Shown here piece by piece: positions 1 through 9,207 of a DNA stretch of 64,000 nt (positions are counted from its first letter, which is position 1; each line of letters opens with the position of its first letter). Both the position numbers and the translations under genes were made by a program. Below the pieces are notes generated by a model that saw nothing but the letters and a program-made list of their open reading frames with translations, did not search any database and was not told the origin of the DNA. Source of the DNA: Candidatus Saccharicenans sp. Lineage in GTDB: Bacteria; Acidobacteriota; Aminicenantia; Aminicenantales; Saccharicenantaceae. The stretch is from positions 62,001-126,000 of the forward strand of contig JASEIU010000004.1 in assembly GCA_030017715.1 (NCBI GenBank). Direction: 5' to 3'.

Positions 1-286
1 CAGGCCGGGGTGAAAACAGGGCTGACCGCCTGAGTTATCCCGATTTAGCAGATCAGGGAACTGTCTGAAGACCGCCGCGGTTGCCGGGTTGGAATTCAGG
101 CCGGAGGAGCCGGGTTTAGGGGAGAAAAATCGTTTTTTTGTTTTTATTAGTCCTGGAAAATAAGGATCTGGGCCATTGGCCCGGTACGGGCGGCGGCAGA
201 ACATTGCTCACCGAAGCCGGAGACGGCCTGGCCTTTTACCGCCGGCCGTCTTTTTAGTTTATAATCATGGCTGGAAGGTAAAACCA
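1..286. other. Intergenic leader upstream of rlmN
   Basis: I see no gene that can be supported here. A short open stretch in frame 3 closes at 66-68 and could be the tail of a gene from outside the window, but it has no recognisable content. The region holds a poly-T stretch (about 133-147), a small hairpin GGGCC-ATT-GGCCC at 170-182 and a strong terminator-like hairpin at 221-255. The rlmN ribosome site GGAAGG lies at 273-278. Confidence 0.5.
221..255 (+). terminator. Terminator-like hairpin 32 nt upstream of rlmN
   Basis: AGACGGCC (221-228) pairs perfectly with GGCCGTCT (244-251) and runs into a T tract (251-255). It lies inside what should be the rlmN leader. It therefore either ends an unseen upstream transcript or acts as an attenuator. 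CGGCGG at 191-196 could pair with CCGCCG at 239-244 and compete with it. Confidence 0.55.
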
Positions 287-1315
287 ATGAAACAGAAGCT
301 CTGTCTGACTTCATTCAGCCTGGCTGAGCTGGAAGAATATTTCAAAAAGACCGGCGAGAGAGCCTACAGGGCCAGGCAGATTTTCCAGGGCATCTACCGG
401 AGGGGTTTGACTGCTCTGGTTGCCTTTACCGACCTGCCTCTGGCCCTGAGAAACAGACTGGCCGGTGAGCTGACCATCAATCCTCTGGAGCTGGAGCAAG
501 CCGCCAGTTCAGCCGACGGAACCGTTAAGTATCTGTTCCGGCTGCCGGACGGTTTCTTTGTGGAAACGGTGCTTATTCCGGCCGGGGACCGGAAGACGGC
601 CTGCCTTTCCACCCAGGTCGGCTGCAAATTCCGCTGCGCTTTCTGCGCCAGCGGGCTTAACGGCTTCAAACGCAACCTGAGCGCCGGGGAAATAGTTGGC
701 CAGGTGCTGGCCCTGAAATTCGGCTTCGGCCACAACCTGACCAATCTGGTTTTCATGGGCATGGGCGAGCCGCTGGATAATCTGGATAACGTGCTTAAAG
801 CCATAATAATTCTCAACGAGGAGCGCGGCCTGAATTTCGGGTCCCGGAGGATTACCGTTTCCACGGCCGGAGTCATTCCCGGCCTCAAAAAGCTTCAAGA
901 TTTCGAACACCAGATAAATCTTTCGCTTTCAATTCACAGTTCTTCCGACCGATTGAGAAGCCGGCTGATGCCCATCAACAGGAAATATCCGCTGCCGGAA
1001 CTGGTGGCCGCGGCTGAAGACTACCTTCGCTCCGGCGGAAGGCAATTGACCCTGGAATACATCCTGATCAAGGACCTTAACGACAACCTGTATGAGGCCG
1101 AAGGGCTGGCGGCCATTGCCCGCCGGCTGAGGGCCAAAGTTAACCTGATTGCCTACAGCCCGGTTCCGCAGCTCAATTACAGCCGGCCGGAAGCGGCCGA
1201 GGTGGCCAGGTTCCAGCGCTGGCTGGAAGAAAGAAAGGTTAAAGTGACAGTCAGGCAGTCCAAAGGCGTGGACATAGCCGCGGCCTGCGGCCAGCTGGCC
1301 GGTAAATTTCAGTAA
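287..1315 (+). CDS. rlmN: Dual-specificity 23S rRNA/tRNA adenine-C2 methyltransferase RlmN
   Basis: This radical-SAM enzyme methylates A2503 of 23S rRNA and A37 of some tRNAs. The protein carries the CxxxCxxC cluster motif (CKFRCAFC), the MGMGEPLDN segment, and a C-terminal Cys in AACGQL that matches the family's methyl-carrier cysteine. An in-frame frame extends upstream to 176, but I chose ATG 287 (MKQKLCLTSF) because GGAAGG sits 8 nt before it and family homology starts there. This gives 342 residues, a normal length. It is convergent with the next gene, and the two ends overlap by 7 bp. Confidence 0.95.
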   Translation: MKQKLCLTSFSLAELEEYFKKTGERAYRARQIFQGIYRRGLTALVAFTDLPLALRNRLAGELTINPLELEQAASSADGTVKYLFRLPDGFFVETVLIPAGDRKTACLSTQVGCKFRCAFCASGLNGFKRNLSAGEIVGQVLALKFGFGHNLTNLVFMGMGEPLDNLDNVLKAIIILNEERGLNFGSRRITVSTAGVIPGLKKLQDFEHQINLSLSIHSSSDRLRSRLMPINRKYPLPELVAAAEDYLRSGGRQLTLEYILIKDLNDNLYEAEGLAAIARRLRAKVNLIAYSPVPQLNYSRPEAAEVARFQRWLEERKVKVTVRQSKGVDIAAACGQLAGKFQ

Positions 1316-2601
1316 ACCGGCTTCCTGGCCTGAAGAACGGCCAGCGTTTCCAGGTGCGGGGTTCTCGGGAAAAAATCGAAACCGGTAATCTCGACGAGTT
1401 CATAGCCGGAGAGAAATTTCCTCAGGTCCCGGGCTAAGGTGGCCGGGTTGCAGGAAAGATAAAAAATCAGATTGGACGGATTGGCATTCAGGGCTTCTAC
1501 CAGCTCCTCGGCCATCCCCCGGCGCGGCGGGTCGATAACCATGGCTCCGGCTTTGAAGTCCAGGATGTCCTCAATCCAGTCTTCGCTCCGGCCCTCGGCC
1601 ACGGCCAGGTGTTGAATTCGATTGAGGCGCAGGTTTTTCTTCAGGAAGAAGATGTTGCCCGGGTCCGATTCTATGGCCAGAATTTCGGAGGCCGAGTCGG
1701 CCAGCAGCAGGCCGAAGGTCCCAAGTCCGGCATAGAGGTCGACCAGCTTGACCGGAGCCAGGGGCTGGAGTTTCCGCCGGATTCTATCGACAACTCTCTC
1801 CAGCATCGGCGGATTGACCTGGAAAAAACTTCCGGCTCCATAGCGAAAGACGGTCTGGCCGATTTTTTCTTCGAGGTAGTCGCGCCCGTAAAGTTTGTGG
1901 AATTTCCTTCGCCGCCCTTCGGGCACCACCCCGACCGCTCCGACCAGGGGCAAATCGACGGTCAGGGCCGGCACCCAGATTTCGGCCGCTTTTTCCAGAC
2001 TGTCTTCATCTTTCGACTCGAGCACCAGGAGAATCTGGCCGTTTGATAGACTTTCTCTGATTTCCAGGTGGCTGACGGCCGGCAGAGGCTCTCCCTTGAG
2101 CAGCACCCGGAACCGGGAAATCACGGCGTTGGCCCGGTCGCTGACCAGGTAGCATCTTTCCACCGGGATAAAACTGACCATGGAACCTGGCTCATGGTAA
2201 GCCAGCCGGGGCGGCTGAGACTGCCAGTTGAACCGCAATCTGATTTTGTTGCGGTAGCTATAAATTGCGGGTGAAGGAACCAGGTCGATAGTTTCCAGTT
2301 TGTAATCGGGAAGATGGGAAAATATTTCCAGAAGCTGACCGTGTTTAATTTTAAGCTCCAGGTCATAATTCATAACCTGGTAGGGAGAACAGGCTGAATA
2401 GTGATTGCAGGCGGGCGATTGCCTTTCGGGCGAGATTTCCATCACCCGGAGGGTCCGGGCTTCGGCATAATTCTTTTTATCACTTAAAATTTCGACCTCA
2501 ACCAGTTCTCCGGGCAGCCCCTCATCGGTGAAGACGGTTTTGCCCCCGGCTCTGGCCAGGGCCCGGCCTGGATAGACTATTTTTTCAATACGGAGCTGCA
2601 T
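1309..2601 (-). CDS. RumA/RlmD-type class I SAM RNA (uracil-5)-methyltransferase
   Basis: This is a 430-residue enzyme with an N-terminal TRAM-like OB domain (about 1-55) and a C-terminal Rossmann methyltransferase. The SAM-binding loop DLYAGLGTFG, the DPPRRGM motif and the nucleophile motif YLSCNPATLARD are all present. Substrate is probably U1939 or another uracil of 23S rRNA; TrmA-like or RlmC-like specificity cannot be excluded. The Fe-S motif is degenerate: C65 and C71 are present, but the third position of CxxxxxCxxC is Tyr74. A consensus-like promoter (TTGACA-17-TACAAA) ends only 6 nt before the ATG, and there is no Shine-Dalgarno sequence. Confidence 0.85.
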   Translation of the reverse strand: MQLRIEKIVYPGRALARAGGKTVFTDEGLPGELVEVEILSDKKNYAEARTLRVMEISPERQSPACNHYSACSPYQVMNYDLELKIKHGQLLEIFSHLPDYKLETIDLVPSPAIYSYRNKIRLRFNWQSQPPRLAYHEPGSMVSFIPVERCYLVSDRANAVISRFRVLLKGEPLPAVSHLEIRESLSNGQILLVLESKDEDSLEKAAEIWVPALTVDLPLVGAVGVVPEGRRRKFHKLYGRDYLEEKIGQTVFRYGAGSFFQVNPPMLERVVDRIRRKLQPLAPVKLVDLYAGLGTFGLLLADSASEILAIESDPGNIFFLKKNLRLNRIQHLAVAEGRSEDWIEDILDFKAGAMVIDPPRRGMAEELVEALNANPSNLIFYLSCNPATLARDLRKFLSGYELVEITGFDFFPRTPHLETLAVLQARKPVY

Positions 2602-2607
2602 GTGTTC

Positions 2608-2636
2608 TTTGTAGATGCTGGCCGGGGATTTGTCAA
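2608..2636 (-). promoter_or_regulatory. Sigma70-type promoter abutting the RumA-like ORF
   Basis: On the minus strand, TTGACA (2631-2636) and TACAAA (2608-2613) are separated by 17 bp. The A of the start codon is 2601, so the predicted first transcribed base falls on the start codon. Confidence 0.55.
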
Positions 2637-2659
2637 GCCTGGGCCGGGTTCTGTCGGCA

Positions 2660-2866
2660 CTATCTGGCCAGGCTGTTGAGCATTCTGGCCGGCAGGGTCA
2701 GGATGGCCTTGAGCAGGTCAAAAACGGCTGAAACCGTTATCCCCACCAGCCTGAAGGGCAGCGACAGCAGCCAGACCAGGGGATAAAGGATCAGGGCCAG
2801 CAGGGCCAGCGGCCAGCAAAGAATAAAAAGAATCAACCACAGCAGGAATTTCATCATCGTTTTCAC
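2660..2866 (-). CDS. Small two-helix membrane protein, unknown
   Basis: This is a 68-residue, strongly hydrophobic protein. One hydrophobic stretch covers about residues 6-36 (LLWLILFILCWPLALLALIL) and a second amphipathic segment follows at about 38-66, ending in basic residues. The start MKTMMKF is preceded by GGTGAAAACG, a weak ribosome site. I recognise no family. It lies between the RumA-like gene and addB on the same strand, 79 bp after addB, so it may be read from the addAB transcript. It could be spurious, but its clean hydrophobic pattern argues for a real gene. Confidence 0.5.
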   Translation of the reverse strand: MKTMMKFLLWLILFILCWPLALLALILYPLVWLLSLPFRLVGITVSAVFDLLKAILTLPARMLNSLAR

Positions 2867-2945
2867 CTTTCAGACCCGGTTGCGGTTCTCATATTAGTCA
2901 ATACGAAAAATCAAGGAAAATGGATTACGGCCGGAGCAATTTAAA

Positions 2946-5897
2946 TTACCGGCCGCAGAAATCCGCAAAGGCGCATCTTTCGCACTGACCGGTCTCCGAT
3001 CCGTCGGGCGTGAACGGCCTGGCCGGGTCGACTATTTCCAGCAGCAACCTGTCGATTATGTTCCTGACCAGCCAAAAATTTTCTTTCCTCATTTCCGTGG
3101 TTTCCGGGTTTTCATTCAGCGGAAAGATATCCGATTCCCGCTCCTCCTCTCCCCGTTTCTGGCGGACTTTTTTGGTCAGGGGCGCATATTCTATCGAAGC
3201 GTCCAGGTTGTTTCTGCCCAGCAAAAGGAAAGCGGAATAAATGTCTTCGGGCGCAACGTTGAGTTCCGGGGCGGCCAGGAGCTGGTAAAAAGGAAGCTGA
3301 AGGCTGCCGATGGCCCCGGCCCAGGTTGACCGGTCGTCAGGATTCAATCTGTCAAACCTGATCCGCAGGTACTTGTCACCGGCCGAGATCTTGTAATCAA
3401 GCACACAAAGCCTGGATCCCCGTCTTTCTATCCGGTCGATTTTTCCCTTGAGCCTGAAGGTCTTGCCGCCGGCGGGATGGGCCAGCCTGAACTTTTTCTC
3501 CAGGCTGCTGATGACCAGCTCCTGCCCGGCGGCCTGCAGTGTCTCGACCACCTGTTTCTGGTAACTTTTCAGGAATTCCTGAAGATGCTGTTTGACCTGT
3601 TCTTTCATCAGGAGAAAGAGGCCGGAGCCGGGGTCAGAGAATTTCTGGCTGAAAATGTCATCGGTTATCCGCGCCAGGCGCCCCGGGTCAGGTTCCGGGC
3701 ACAGCGGCCGGTTATGGTAAGCCCGGAAATAGTCCTGCAGAATGCCGTGAACCAGAAGGCCGAGGTCGGCTCTCTCCATTGCCTCGGATAGTTCTTCTCT
3801 TTCCGACAGTTTCAGAACGTGGGCATAGTAAAATTGAAGCGGGCATTTAAGGTAGGCGTCAAGCTGGGTGGCTGATATTTCCATTTCTCCCAGGGCTCTG
3901 ACCATCCGGTCGGTCTTGACCACGGGCTCAATGCCGGGCAGCTTCAGCTCAACCGGGTAGCTGGCGGCCCGGATGTAACCGGAGGTTTCCGGCTTTTTTT
4001 CTTTTTTCTGTTTTTCCCAGAGCAGTTCTTCCACGAACCGGCTTTTCTCTTTTTCGCTGTTTTCAACGTAAAAAAGGTGGACCTTTCTGGCTCCGGAGAC
4101 CAGCAGGCGGAGATAGTACCGGTACCTCTGTTCCCGCTCCCGGTAGGTGGGGAGCTTCAGGGCTTTTCTTACCAGCTGGGGCAGCAGGGAATCAACCTTG
4201 GCGGTGCCCGGTATGACCTCTTCGTTCATATCAAGCAGGTAAACTTCATCGAACCGCAGGCAGCGGATTTCCCAGAAGCCGAGAACCTGAAGGCCATGAA
4301 GCGGCGTGCCGGGGAAACTGACCCTGGCCTCGGAAATAAGCTTACGGAAGAGGTTAAAATAACTGTTGCGGTTCTCGAAAGAGTGCGGCCCGAGCAGGGA
4401 ATTCTTCAGTTTTTCCAGCAGTTCGAAAAAGGCTTCGGCGTAGGGCTGAAAGAACAGGTGCCGCGGGGCGGTGCTCTGGCCGGCCAGGAAGTGGAGCAGG
4501 CCGGTCAGCTTGCCGGCAAAATCGCCGATGCTGTCGATCCGGAAGAAGGGCTTGATGGTCTGCTGGTGAATAGACCTCAGGTGCTTCAGGAATTCCGGCG
4601 CCCTGGGCAAGCCGGCGGTTTCGGCGCAGGCATCGAGTTTCTGGGCCAAATCCCGGTCGGAGGCGATTTCCTCCAGGCTCCAGAAAAGGCGACCTTTTTT
4701 CTGGTTAAAAAGCTCCTGGATGGTGTGAAAAAGGATTCTGGTCAACTCGGCACTTCGCTCCGGCCCCGGGAAGTAGATGTTCTTGGTGTAAGGGTGGAGG
4801 ACAAAGTCCAGGTAATATGGCCCGTAAACCCGGTCCTGTTCGTCGGCGGTCTGGATCAAATTGAACAGGCAGTCAAAAAAATTATAGAGTGGGGTCCTGG
4901 TCAGCGGATAACCGAGGGATATGTTATAGTCCTCCTCAGGGATGGCTGACAGGGTCTGCTGGTGGAGCGGGATCAGACTTTCCAGAGCCGGAAGCACGAT
5001 CACCTGTTTTTCGTTGAACCGGCCGGGCTCTTGCAACCTGTCTTCGAGCAGTTTGTTGAGCATGAAGAGCTGTCCGTGGGAGTCGGGGCTCAGGTAGAAG
5101 TTAATCTCCGGTTCAGAACCGTTGTCCAGTCCGGCGGTCAGCCGCTCAGCCTGTTTCAGGTCGAGACCCAGTCCCCGGGCCAACTCCTCCAGACCCGGGC
5201 CCTCCAGGAGATAGATGGCGGCCAGGTCCGATTCCAGGATTTTTTTAACCAGCTCCAGCTCGCCCCGGTTGAGGAGGAAGAATCCGGCCAGGATGGTCTG
5301 TTCAAAGCGATTTAGGTGTTCGGGGATAAGATTGGTCAACACCCGGGTCAGCCTGGTGGCCGGGGTGGAGAGTTTTTCCTCGGCCAGCCGGCGGTAAAAA
5401 TTTTCGAAGAAAAAAGACATTTTCTGCAACCTGGCTCTGGTTTTATCGGGCAGTTTCTGTCCGGCCAGGGAGTCGATCATCATGAAATTCTCCCGGCTGA
5501 CCAGGCCGGCTTTAAGCTCTTCCAGATCCCGGTAGAGCTTCAGTCCGAGCGAAAAGAATTCGTCCAGCGAGAGGAAAGAAGAACCGCCCAGAGGCTGAGG
5601 GTGCTGACGATGAAGTTCATAGAGGATGGAAACGGCGTCTATCGGGTCTGCCGGCCGGTCGCCATTCCGGCAAATTTCCAGGTACAGGCTGTCGACCAGT
5701 TCATCGAACGACCGGATAACGGGAGGCAGAAAACTCTTTCCGAGCTTCCTGGCCAGGGCTTTTCGCAGGTAATGGCCGGGCCTCTTTTCAGGAAAAACTA
5801 TCTGGAAACGGGTCAAATTCCGGCCTGATTCCATCAGCCTGGAAGCCAAGAGTTCCGGCAGGTCGTGTCCGGGAGATACTATGGTCAGGGACATCAA
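2946..5897 (-). CDS. addB: AddB-like PD-(D/E)XK nuclease/helicase-scaffold subunit
   Basis: This 983-residue protein is the partner of AddA in double-strand-break end processing. The N-terminus (ExxRPGHYLRKAL) replaces the Walker A loop, as in AddB-type proteins of several phyla. The last 250 residues form a RecB-family nuclease with KGKIDRIERR and VLDYKIS (catalytic Asp and Lys). The Fe-S staple is seen as one Cys in LKCPLQFYY and three at C972, C975 and C981. Its ATG overlaps the addA stop codon (ATGA, 5894-5897), so the two are translationally coupled. Being helicase-inactive but nuclease-active is inference from the missing P-loop. Confidence 0.85.
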   Translation of the reverse strand: MMSLTIVSPGHDLPELLASRLMESGRNLTRFQIVFPEKRPGHYLRKALARKLGKSFLPPVIRSFDELVDSLYLEICRNGDRPADPIDAVSILYELHRQHPQPLGGSSFLSLDEFFSLGLKLYRDLEELKAGLVSRENFMMIDSLAGQKLPDKTRARLQKMSFFFENFYRRLAEEKLSTPATRLTRVLTNLIPEHLNRFEQTILAGFFLLNRGELELVKKILESDLAAIYLLEGPGLEELARGLGLDLKQAERLTAGLDNGSEPEINFYLSPDSHGQLFMLNKLLEDRLQEPGRFNEKQVIVLPALESLIPLHQQTLSAIPEEDYNISLGYPLTRTPLYNFFDCLFNLIQTADEQDRVYGPYYLDFVLHPYTKNIYFPGPERSAELTRILFHTIQELFNQKKGRLFWSLEEIASDRDLAQKLDACAETAGLPRAPEFLKHLRSIHQQTIKPFFRIDSIGDFAGKLTGLLHFLAGQSTAPRHLFFQPYAEAFFELLEKLKNSLLGPHSFENRNSYFNLFRKLISEARVSFPGTPLHGLQVLGFWEIRCLRFDEVYLLDMNEEVIPGTAKVDSLLPQLVRKALKLPTYREREQRYRYYLRLLVSGARKVHLFYVENSEKEKSRFVEELLWEKQKKEKKPETSGYIRAASYPVELKLPGIEPVVKTDRMVRALGEMEISATQLDAYLKCPLQFYYAHVLKLSEREELSEAMERADLGLLVHGILQDYFRAYHNRPLCPEPDPGRLARITDDIFSQKFSDPGSGLFLLMKEQVKQHLQEFLKSYQKQVVETLQAAGQELVISSLEKKFRLAHPAGGKTFRLKGKIDRIERRGSRLCVLDYKISAGDKYLRIRFDRLNPDDRSTWAGAIGSLQLPFYQLLAAPELNVAPEDIYSAFLLLGRNNLDASIEYAPLTKKVRQKRGEEERESDIFPLNENPETTEMRKENFWLVRNIIDRLLLEIVDPARPFTPDGSETGQCERCAFADFCGR

Positions 5898-8800
5898 ATC
5901 CTCTCCACCTTCCCCAGGTCGGGATACATCAGAAATCCGGTCAGTGTTTTGCCGGGATAGATATCGGACAGCATGGACATGTATCCCTTAATCTGCCCGG
6001 TATGAACCGCCGCCAGTTCCTGGTTTTCAGACCGCCCGCTCTTAAAATCGATGACCGTGACCGCCCCGGGGTCGACCACCACCCGGTCAGCCCGGTAAAG
6101 CCGACCCCGGCTGTCGGCCAGTTCAATTTCCCGGTGAACGATTCGGCCGGGGCGGCGCTCGAACCAGGCGGCCGCCTCGGACAGCGATAGAAATTCTTTT
6201 AAGACTTTCTGAATTTCCTGCAGCTCGGAGGCGGTAAATTCGCCGGCTCCGGACCGGTTCAGGGCTTCGGCCAGGGTTGATTCCAGGTCCGGTTCAATGA
6301 ATTCTATCGAGGCCAGCAACCGGTGCATCAGTTGCCCGCGTTTTTTCTCGTAGTAGTTAATCTCGGACCTGGTTGCGGCTTCGGGGAATTTGCCGGTCGG
6401 TATTATTTTCAAGGCAGCCAGGTTCTGCTTTATCTGGCTGTCGTCTTCCGGTGCTTTTCTGGCTTTCGGTCTGGCCTCAGAAGAGGCGTCGCGGCCGTCG
6501 GTCTCGAGGTCAAGCACCGCCTCCAGCAGGGGAAAAGGGTACTCGTTTCTTTTCTTAACGGCAATGACGTACAGTTCTTCCCGGGCCCGGGTCAGGGCCA
6601 CATAAAGAGTATTTAGTTTATTAACTCTTTCTCTTTGTCTGAAACCCTCATAGGTCTGAAGGAGCTGCGGGCTGGACCTGGCGGTGCTGGAATTCAGCTT
6701 CAGCACTACAACCGGCCGGGGCCCGTTTCGGTCAGGCGACGGCTCGTCGGGCAATTCTTCGAGGTAAAAATTCTCGCCTTTCAACTGCTCTCGGTAGAGA
6801 AGAAGTATGACCACCGGAAAACCGAGTCCCTTGGCTTTGTGAATGGTCATAATTCGGACGGCGTCCAGGCTTTCCGGCACGTCCACAGTCCAGACATTTT
6901 TATCGTCGGCCGTTTCGGCCGAAAACTTGATGAAATCGCGCAGGTTGCTTTTGCCCTGTCCTTCGAAGTTCTTGATGACCTCCAGCAGCTTGATCAGGGA
7001 GCCGGCTTCTCTGGGGAACAGTTCCAGGGGTTTGAACATCCCGTAAATCTGACTGACCAGGTCATAAAGCGGCAGGTAGCCGGTCGTCCTGAAGAAATTT
7101 TCAAAATATCCGTTCCAGATATCCGGCCAGTCTTCGCGGAAATTGGTATAAAGCGGTGCCTGGCCGGACAGCCTGTTGTTCAGGATAAACTCCCTGAAAA
7201 CTCCGGGAGGAAGGTTCAGGCCATCCTTCTGCAGTCTTTGCTGGAAGAGCTGCCCCAACAGAAAAACTGAAAAATTAAGGTCGTCAAGCGGATAATCCAG
7301 AAATTGCAGAAAGGCCAGAATTTCCCTTATCAGCGGTCGGCTTCTGATATCTAAGGCGGAAAAAGGAATGAAAGGAATGTTCTTTTCGTTTAACCAGGCG
7401 GCCACCTCTTTAACCGTCTTGTTTTCATAGGTCAGGACGGCCAGGTCGGAGTAATTATAGCCTCGCTTCAGCAATTCCTCTATCAGGTTCTGAACTTCAA
7501 CCCTCTCCGGAGAATCCGTCTCCTGGTCGTTTTCTTCTTCCCGGTCATGGTCAACCTGTTCCGGCCCGGTTCTTGATTTTTTCTGCAGGTCGATCAGCTT
7601 CAGTTCGGCGTAGCCGGCAGACATTCCGCTTGAGACCGCGGGCCGGCAATCAAAGTCATCCAGGAGGCTCTCCCCGGCGGCCGATTTCCAGAGCGGGGCA
7701 TCCTTCCATTTTAATTGTTCTGCCGGCAGATTTTTTAGGCCCTCGGGAAAAATCTTTTTTACCCACTGCAGGACCGGACTCTTGCTCCGCCAGTTATGCT
7801 TGAGTTCGGCCACCCTGGGGCTGACAGAGGCGAAGCCGCTCTGTCCCCTGATCAGGTTAACCATGATCCGGTAATCAGCTTCGCGGAAACCGTATATGGC
7901 CTGCTTGGTGTCGCCGACAATGAACAGGCTGCCTCCCTGGGAAAGGGCATTTTCTATCAGCGGATAGAGGTTCTGCCATTGCAGCGGCGAGGTGTCCTGG
8001 AATTCGTCAATCAGGTAATGATAAATTTCGGTGCCCAGACAATAATAAATATCGGGCACCGCTCCAAGGTTGAGGTAATTGGCCAGACGGCTGTGAACAT
8101 CTTCCAGAAAGACAATTCCCCTTTCTTTCCTGGCTCGGTCCAGGACTTTCAGGAACAGGCTGTAAATTTTAATGTGGGGCTGGAAAAAAATCCTGGCCTG
8201 GATTTCTTTGTATCTATCGGTTATTTCTTTTAGCTTGATTAACTCCCGGGCCAGGCGGTCGGGGATTTTCTGCTGCTTGCTGTTCAGAATTCCAAAGTCA
8301 TAATCATTCCAGTCGCTCAGCCTGTTCTTGGGCAAATATTTCAGGAGCTTTGAGTCTTTCCGGCAGCCGCCCCATTCCCTTACCAGCCCCCGCACCACTT
8401 CCCTGACTTTCTGGAACTTTTTCTCCAGGGCGGCCAATTCCTTTCTGGCCCCGGTCAGGTCAATCTGAACAGCCTCCCGGTTGGCTCCGGACAGCTTTCG
8501 GTTGAGGTTGATGAAGATACGCTCCAGGTCTCCGGCCGGGTCCCAGGCAAAAGCGCCGGTCGAGTCGCCCAACTCCTTGAGATGCCGGCAGACTTCCCGG
8601 AAATAATTAAACTCGGCCGAATCGCTCCGGACGTCGTTCAGGAGGCGGTAAAAAGCATAGGAAATGACCGGAGTCGAATCTATGGTTATTTCCGTGTCGG
8701 GGCTGACCCCCAGTTCAACCGAGGCCGCCTTGAAGATGCCCGACATAAAGCTGTCGATAGTCGTTACCTGGAAGTCGCTGTACTCTCTGAGGATCCGGTT

Positions 8801-9139
8801 AAGGATTTCTTCAGCCCGGGACCTGAGCTGAGCCCGGTCGCTCGTTACCAGACGGCCAATTTCTTCCAGGTCTGGCTCAGGCCGGTCGCCGTCAGCCAGG
8901 AAATAGCACTTCTTCAACCAGCCGATGATCCTTTCTTTCATTTCTTTGGTGGCGTTTCTGGTGAAGGTGATGGCCAGAATCTGGTCCGGCTCGTTGTGCT
9001 TGATGTGCCTGGAAAGCAGAAACTGGGTGAAACGCAGGGTCAGGGCTCTTGTTTTTCCGGTTCCGGCCGAGGCTTTGAGGATAACAAATTCCGGGAATCT
9101 GAGATCCTTATCTCTGGTTAAGATTTCTTCCTTTGGCAT
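5894..9139 (-). CDS. addA: AddA-type UvrD-family helicase/nuclease
   Basis: This is a 1081-residue superfamily 1A helicase with a C-terminal nuclease, forming the recombination nuclease with the downstream AddB. Motif I is ASAGTGKT (23-30), motif II is IDEFQDT, motif III is GDTKQAIYGFR, motif V is TIHKAKGLGFPVV and motif VI is YVALTRAREELY. The C-terminal nuclease shows HREIEL, VVVDPGAVTVIDFKSG and GQIKGYM. Length matches bacterial AddA (about 1100-1250). A TAAAAT box lies 8 nt before the ATG without a convincing -35 element. Confidence 0.92.
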   Translation of the reverse strand: MPKEEILTRDKDLRFPEFVILKASAGTGKTRALTLRFTQFLLSRHIKHNEPDQILAITFTRNATKEMKERIIGWLKKCYFLADGDRPEPDLEEIGRLVTSDRAQLRSRAEEILNRILREYSDFQVTTIDSFMSGIFKAASVELGVSPDTEITIDSTPVISYAFYRLLNDVRSDSAEFNYFREVCRHLKELGDSTGAFAWDPAGDLERIFINLNRKLSGANREAVQIDLTGARKELAALEKKFQKVREVVRGLVREWGGCRKDSKLLKYLPKNRLSDWNDYDFGILNSKQQKIPDRLARELIKLKEITDRYKEIQARIFFQPHIKIYSLFLKVLDRARKERGIVFLEDVHSRLANYLNLGAVPDIYYCLGTEIYHYLIDEFQDTSPLQWQNLYPLIENALSQGGSLFIVGDTKQAIYGFREADYRIMVNLIRGQSGFASVSPRVAELKHNWRSKSPVLQWVKKIFPEGLKNLPAEQLKWKDAPLWKSAAGESLLDDFDCRPAVSSGMSAGYAELKLIDLQKKSRTGPEQVDHDREEENDQETDSPERVEVQNLIEELLKRGYNYSDLAVLTYENKTVKEVAAWLNEKNIPFIPFSALDIRSRPLIREILAFLQFLDYPLDDLNFSVFLLGQLFQQRLQKDGLNLPPGVFREFILNNRLSGQAPLYTNFREDWPDIWNGYFENFFRTTGYLPLYDLVSQIYGMFKPLELFPREAGSLIKLLEVIKNFEGQGKSNLRDFIKFSAETADDKNVWTVDVPESLDAVRIMTIHKAKGLGFPVVILLLYREQLKGENFYLEELPDEPSPDRNGPRPVVVLKLNSSTARSSPQLLQTYEGFRQRERVNKLNTLYVALTRAREELYVIAVKKRNEYPFPLLEAVLDLETDGRDASSEARPKARKAPEDDSQIKQNLAALKIIPTGKFPEAATRSEINYYEKKRGQLMHRLLASIEFIEPDLESTLAEALNRSGAGEFTASELQEIQKVLKEFLSLSEAAAWFERRPGRIVHREIELADSRGRLYRADRVVVDPGAVTVIDFKSGRSENQELAAVHTGQIKGYMSMLSDIYPGKTLTGFLMYPDLGKVERI

Positions 9140-9207
9140 CCGCCATTATTTTACATAAAAACAGAACCGGGGGAAGAGTAGCAGGCAATCTAAACCCTGG
9201 CTTGTTT

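Noticed and set aside
1-286. SRP RNA, 6S RNA, tmRNA or RNase P RNA in this or other intergenic regions
   Set aside because: The signature sequences of these RNAs that I know were not found in any gap of the window.
4077-4949. 290-residue open frame antisense to addB
   Set aside because: It is a shadow of the addB reading frame in GC-rich DNA, with no ribosome site and no recognisable domain. The many other long antisense frames in the window are the same kind of artefact.
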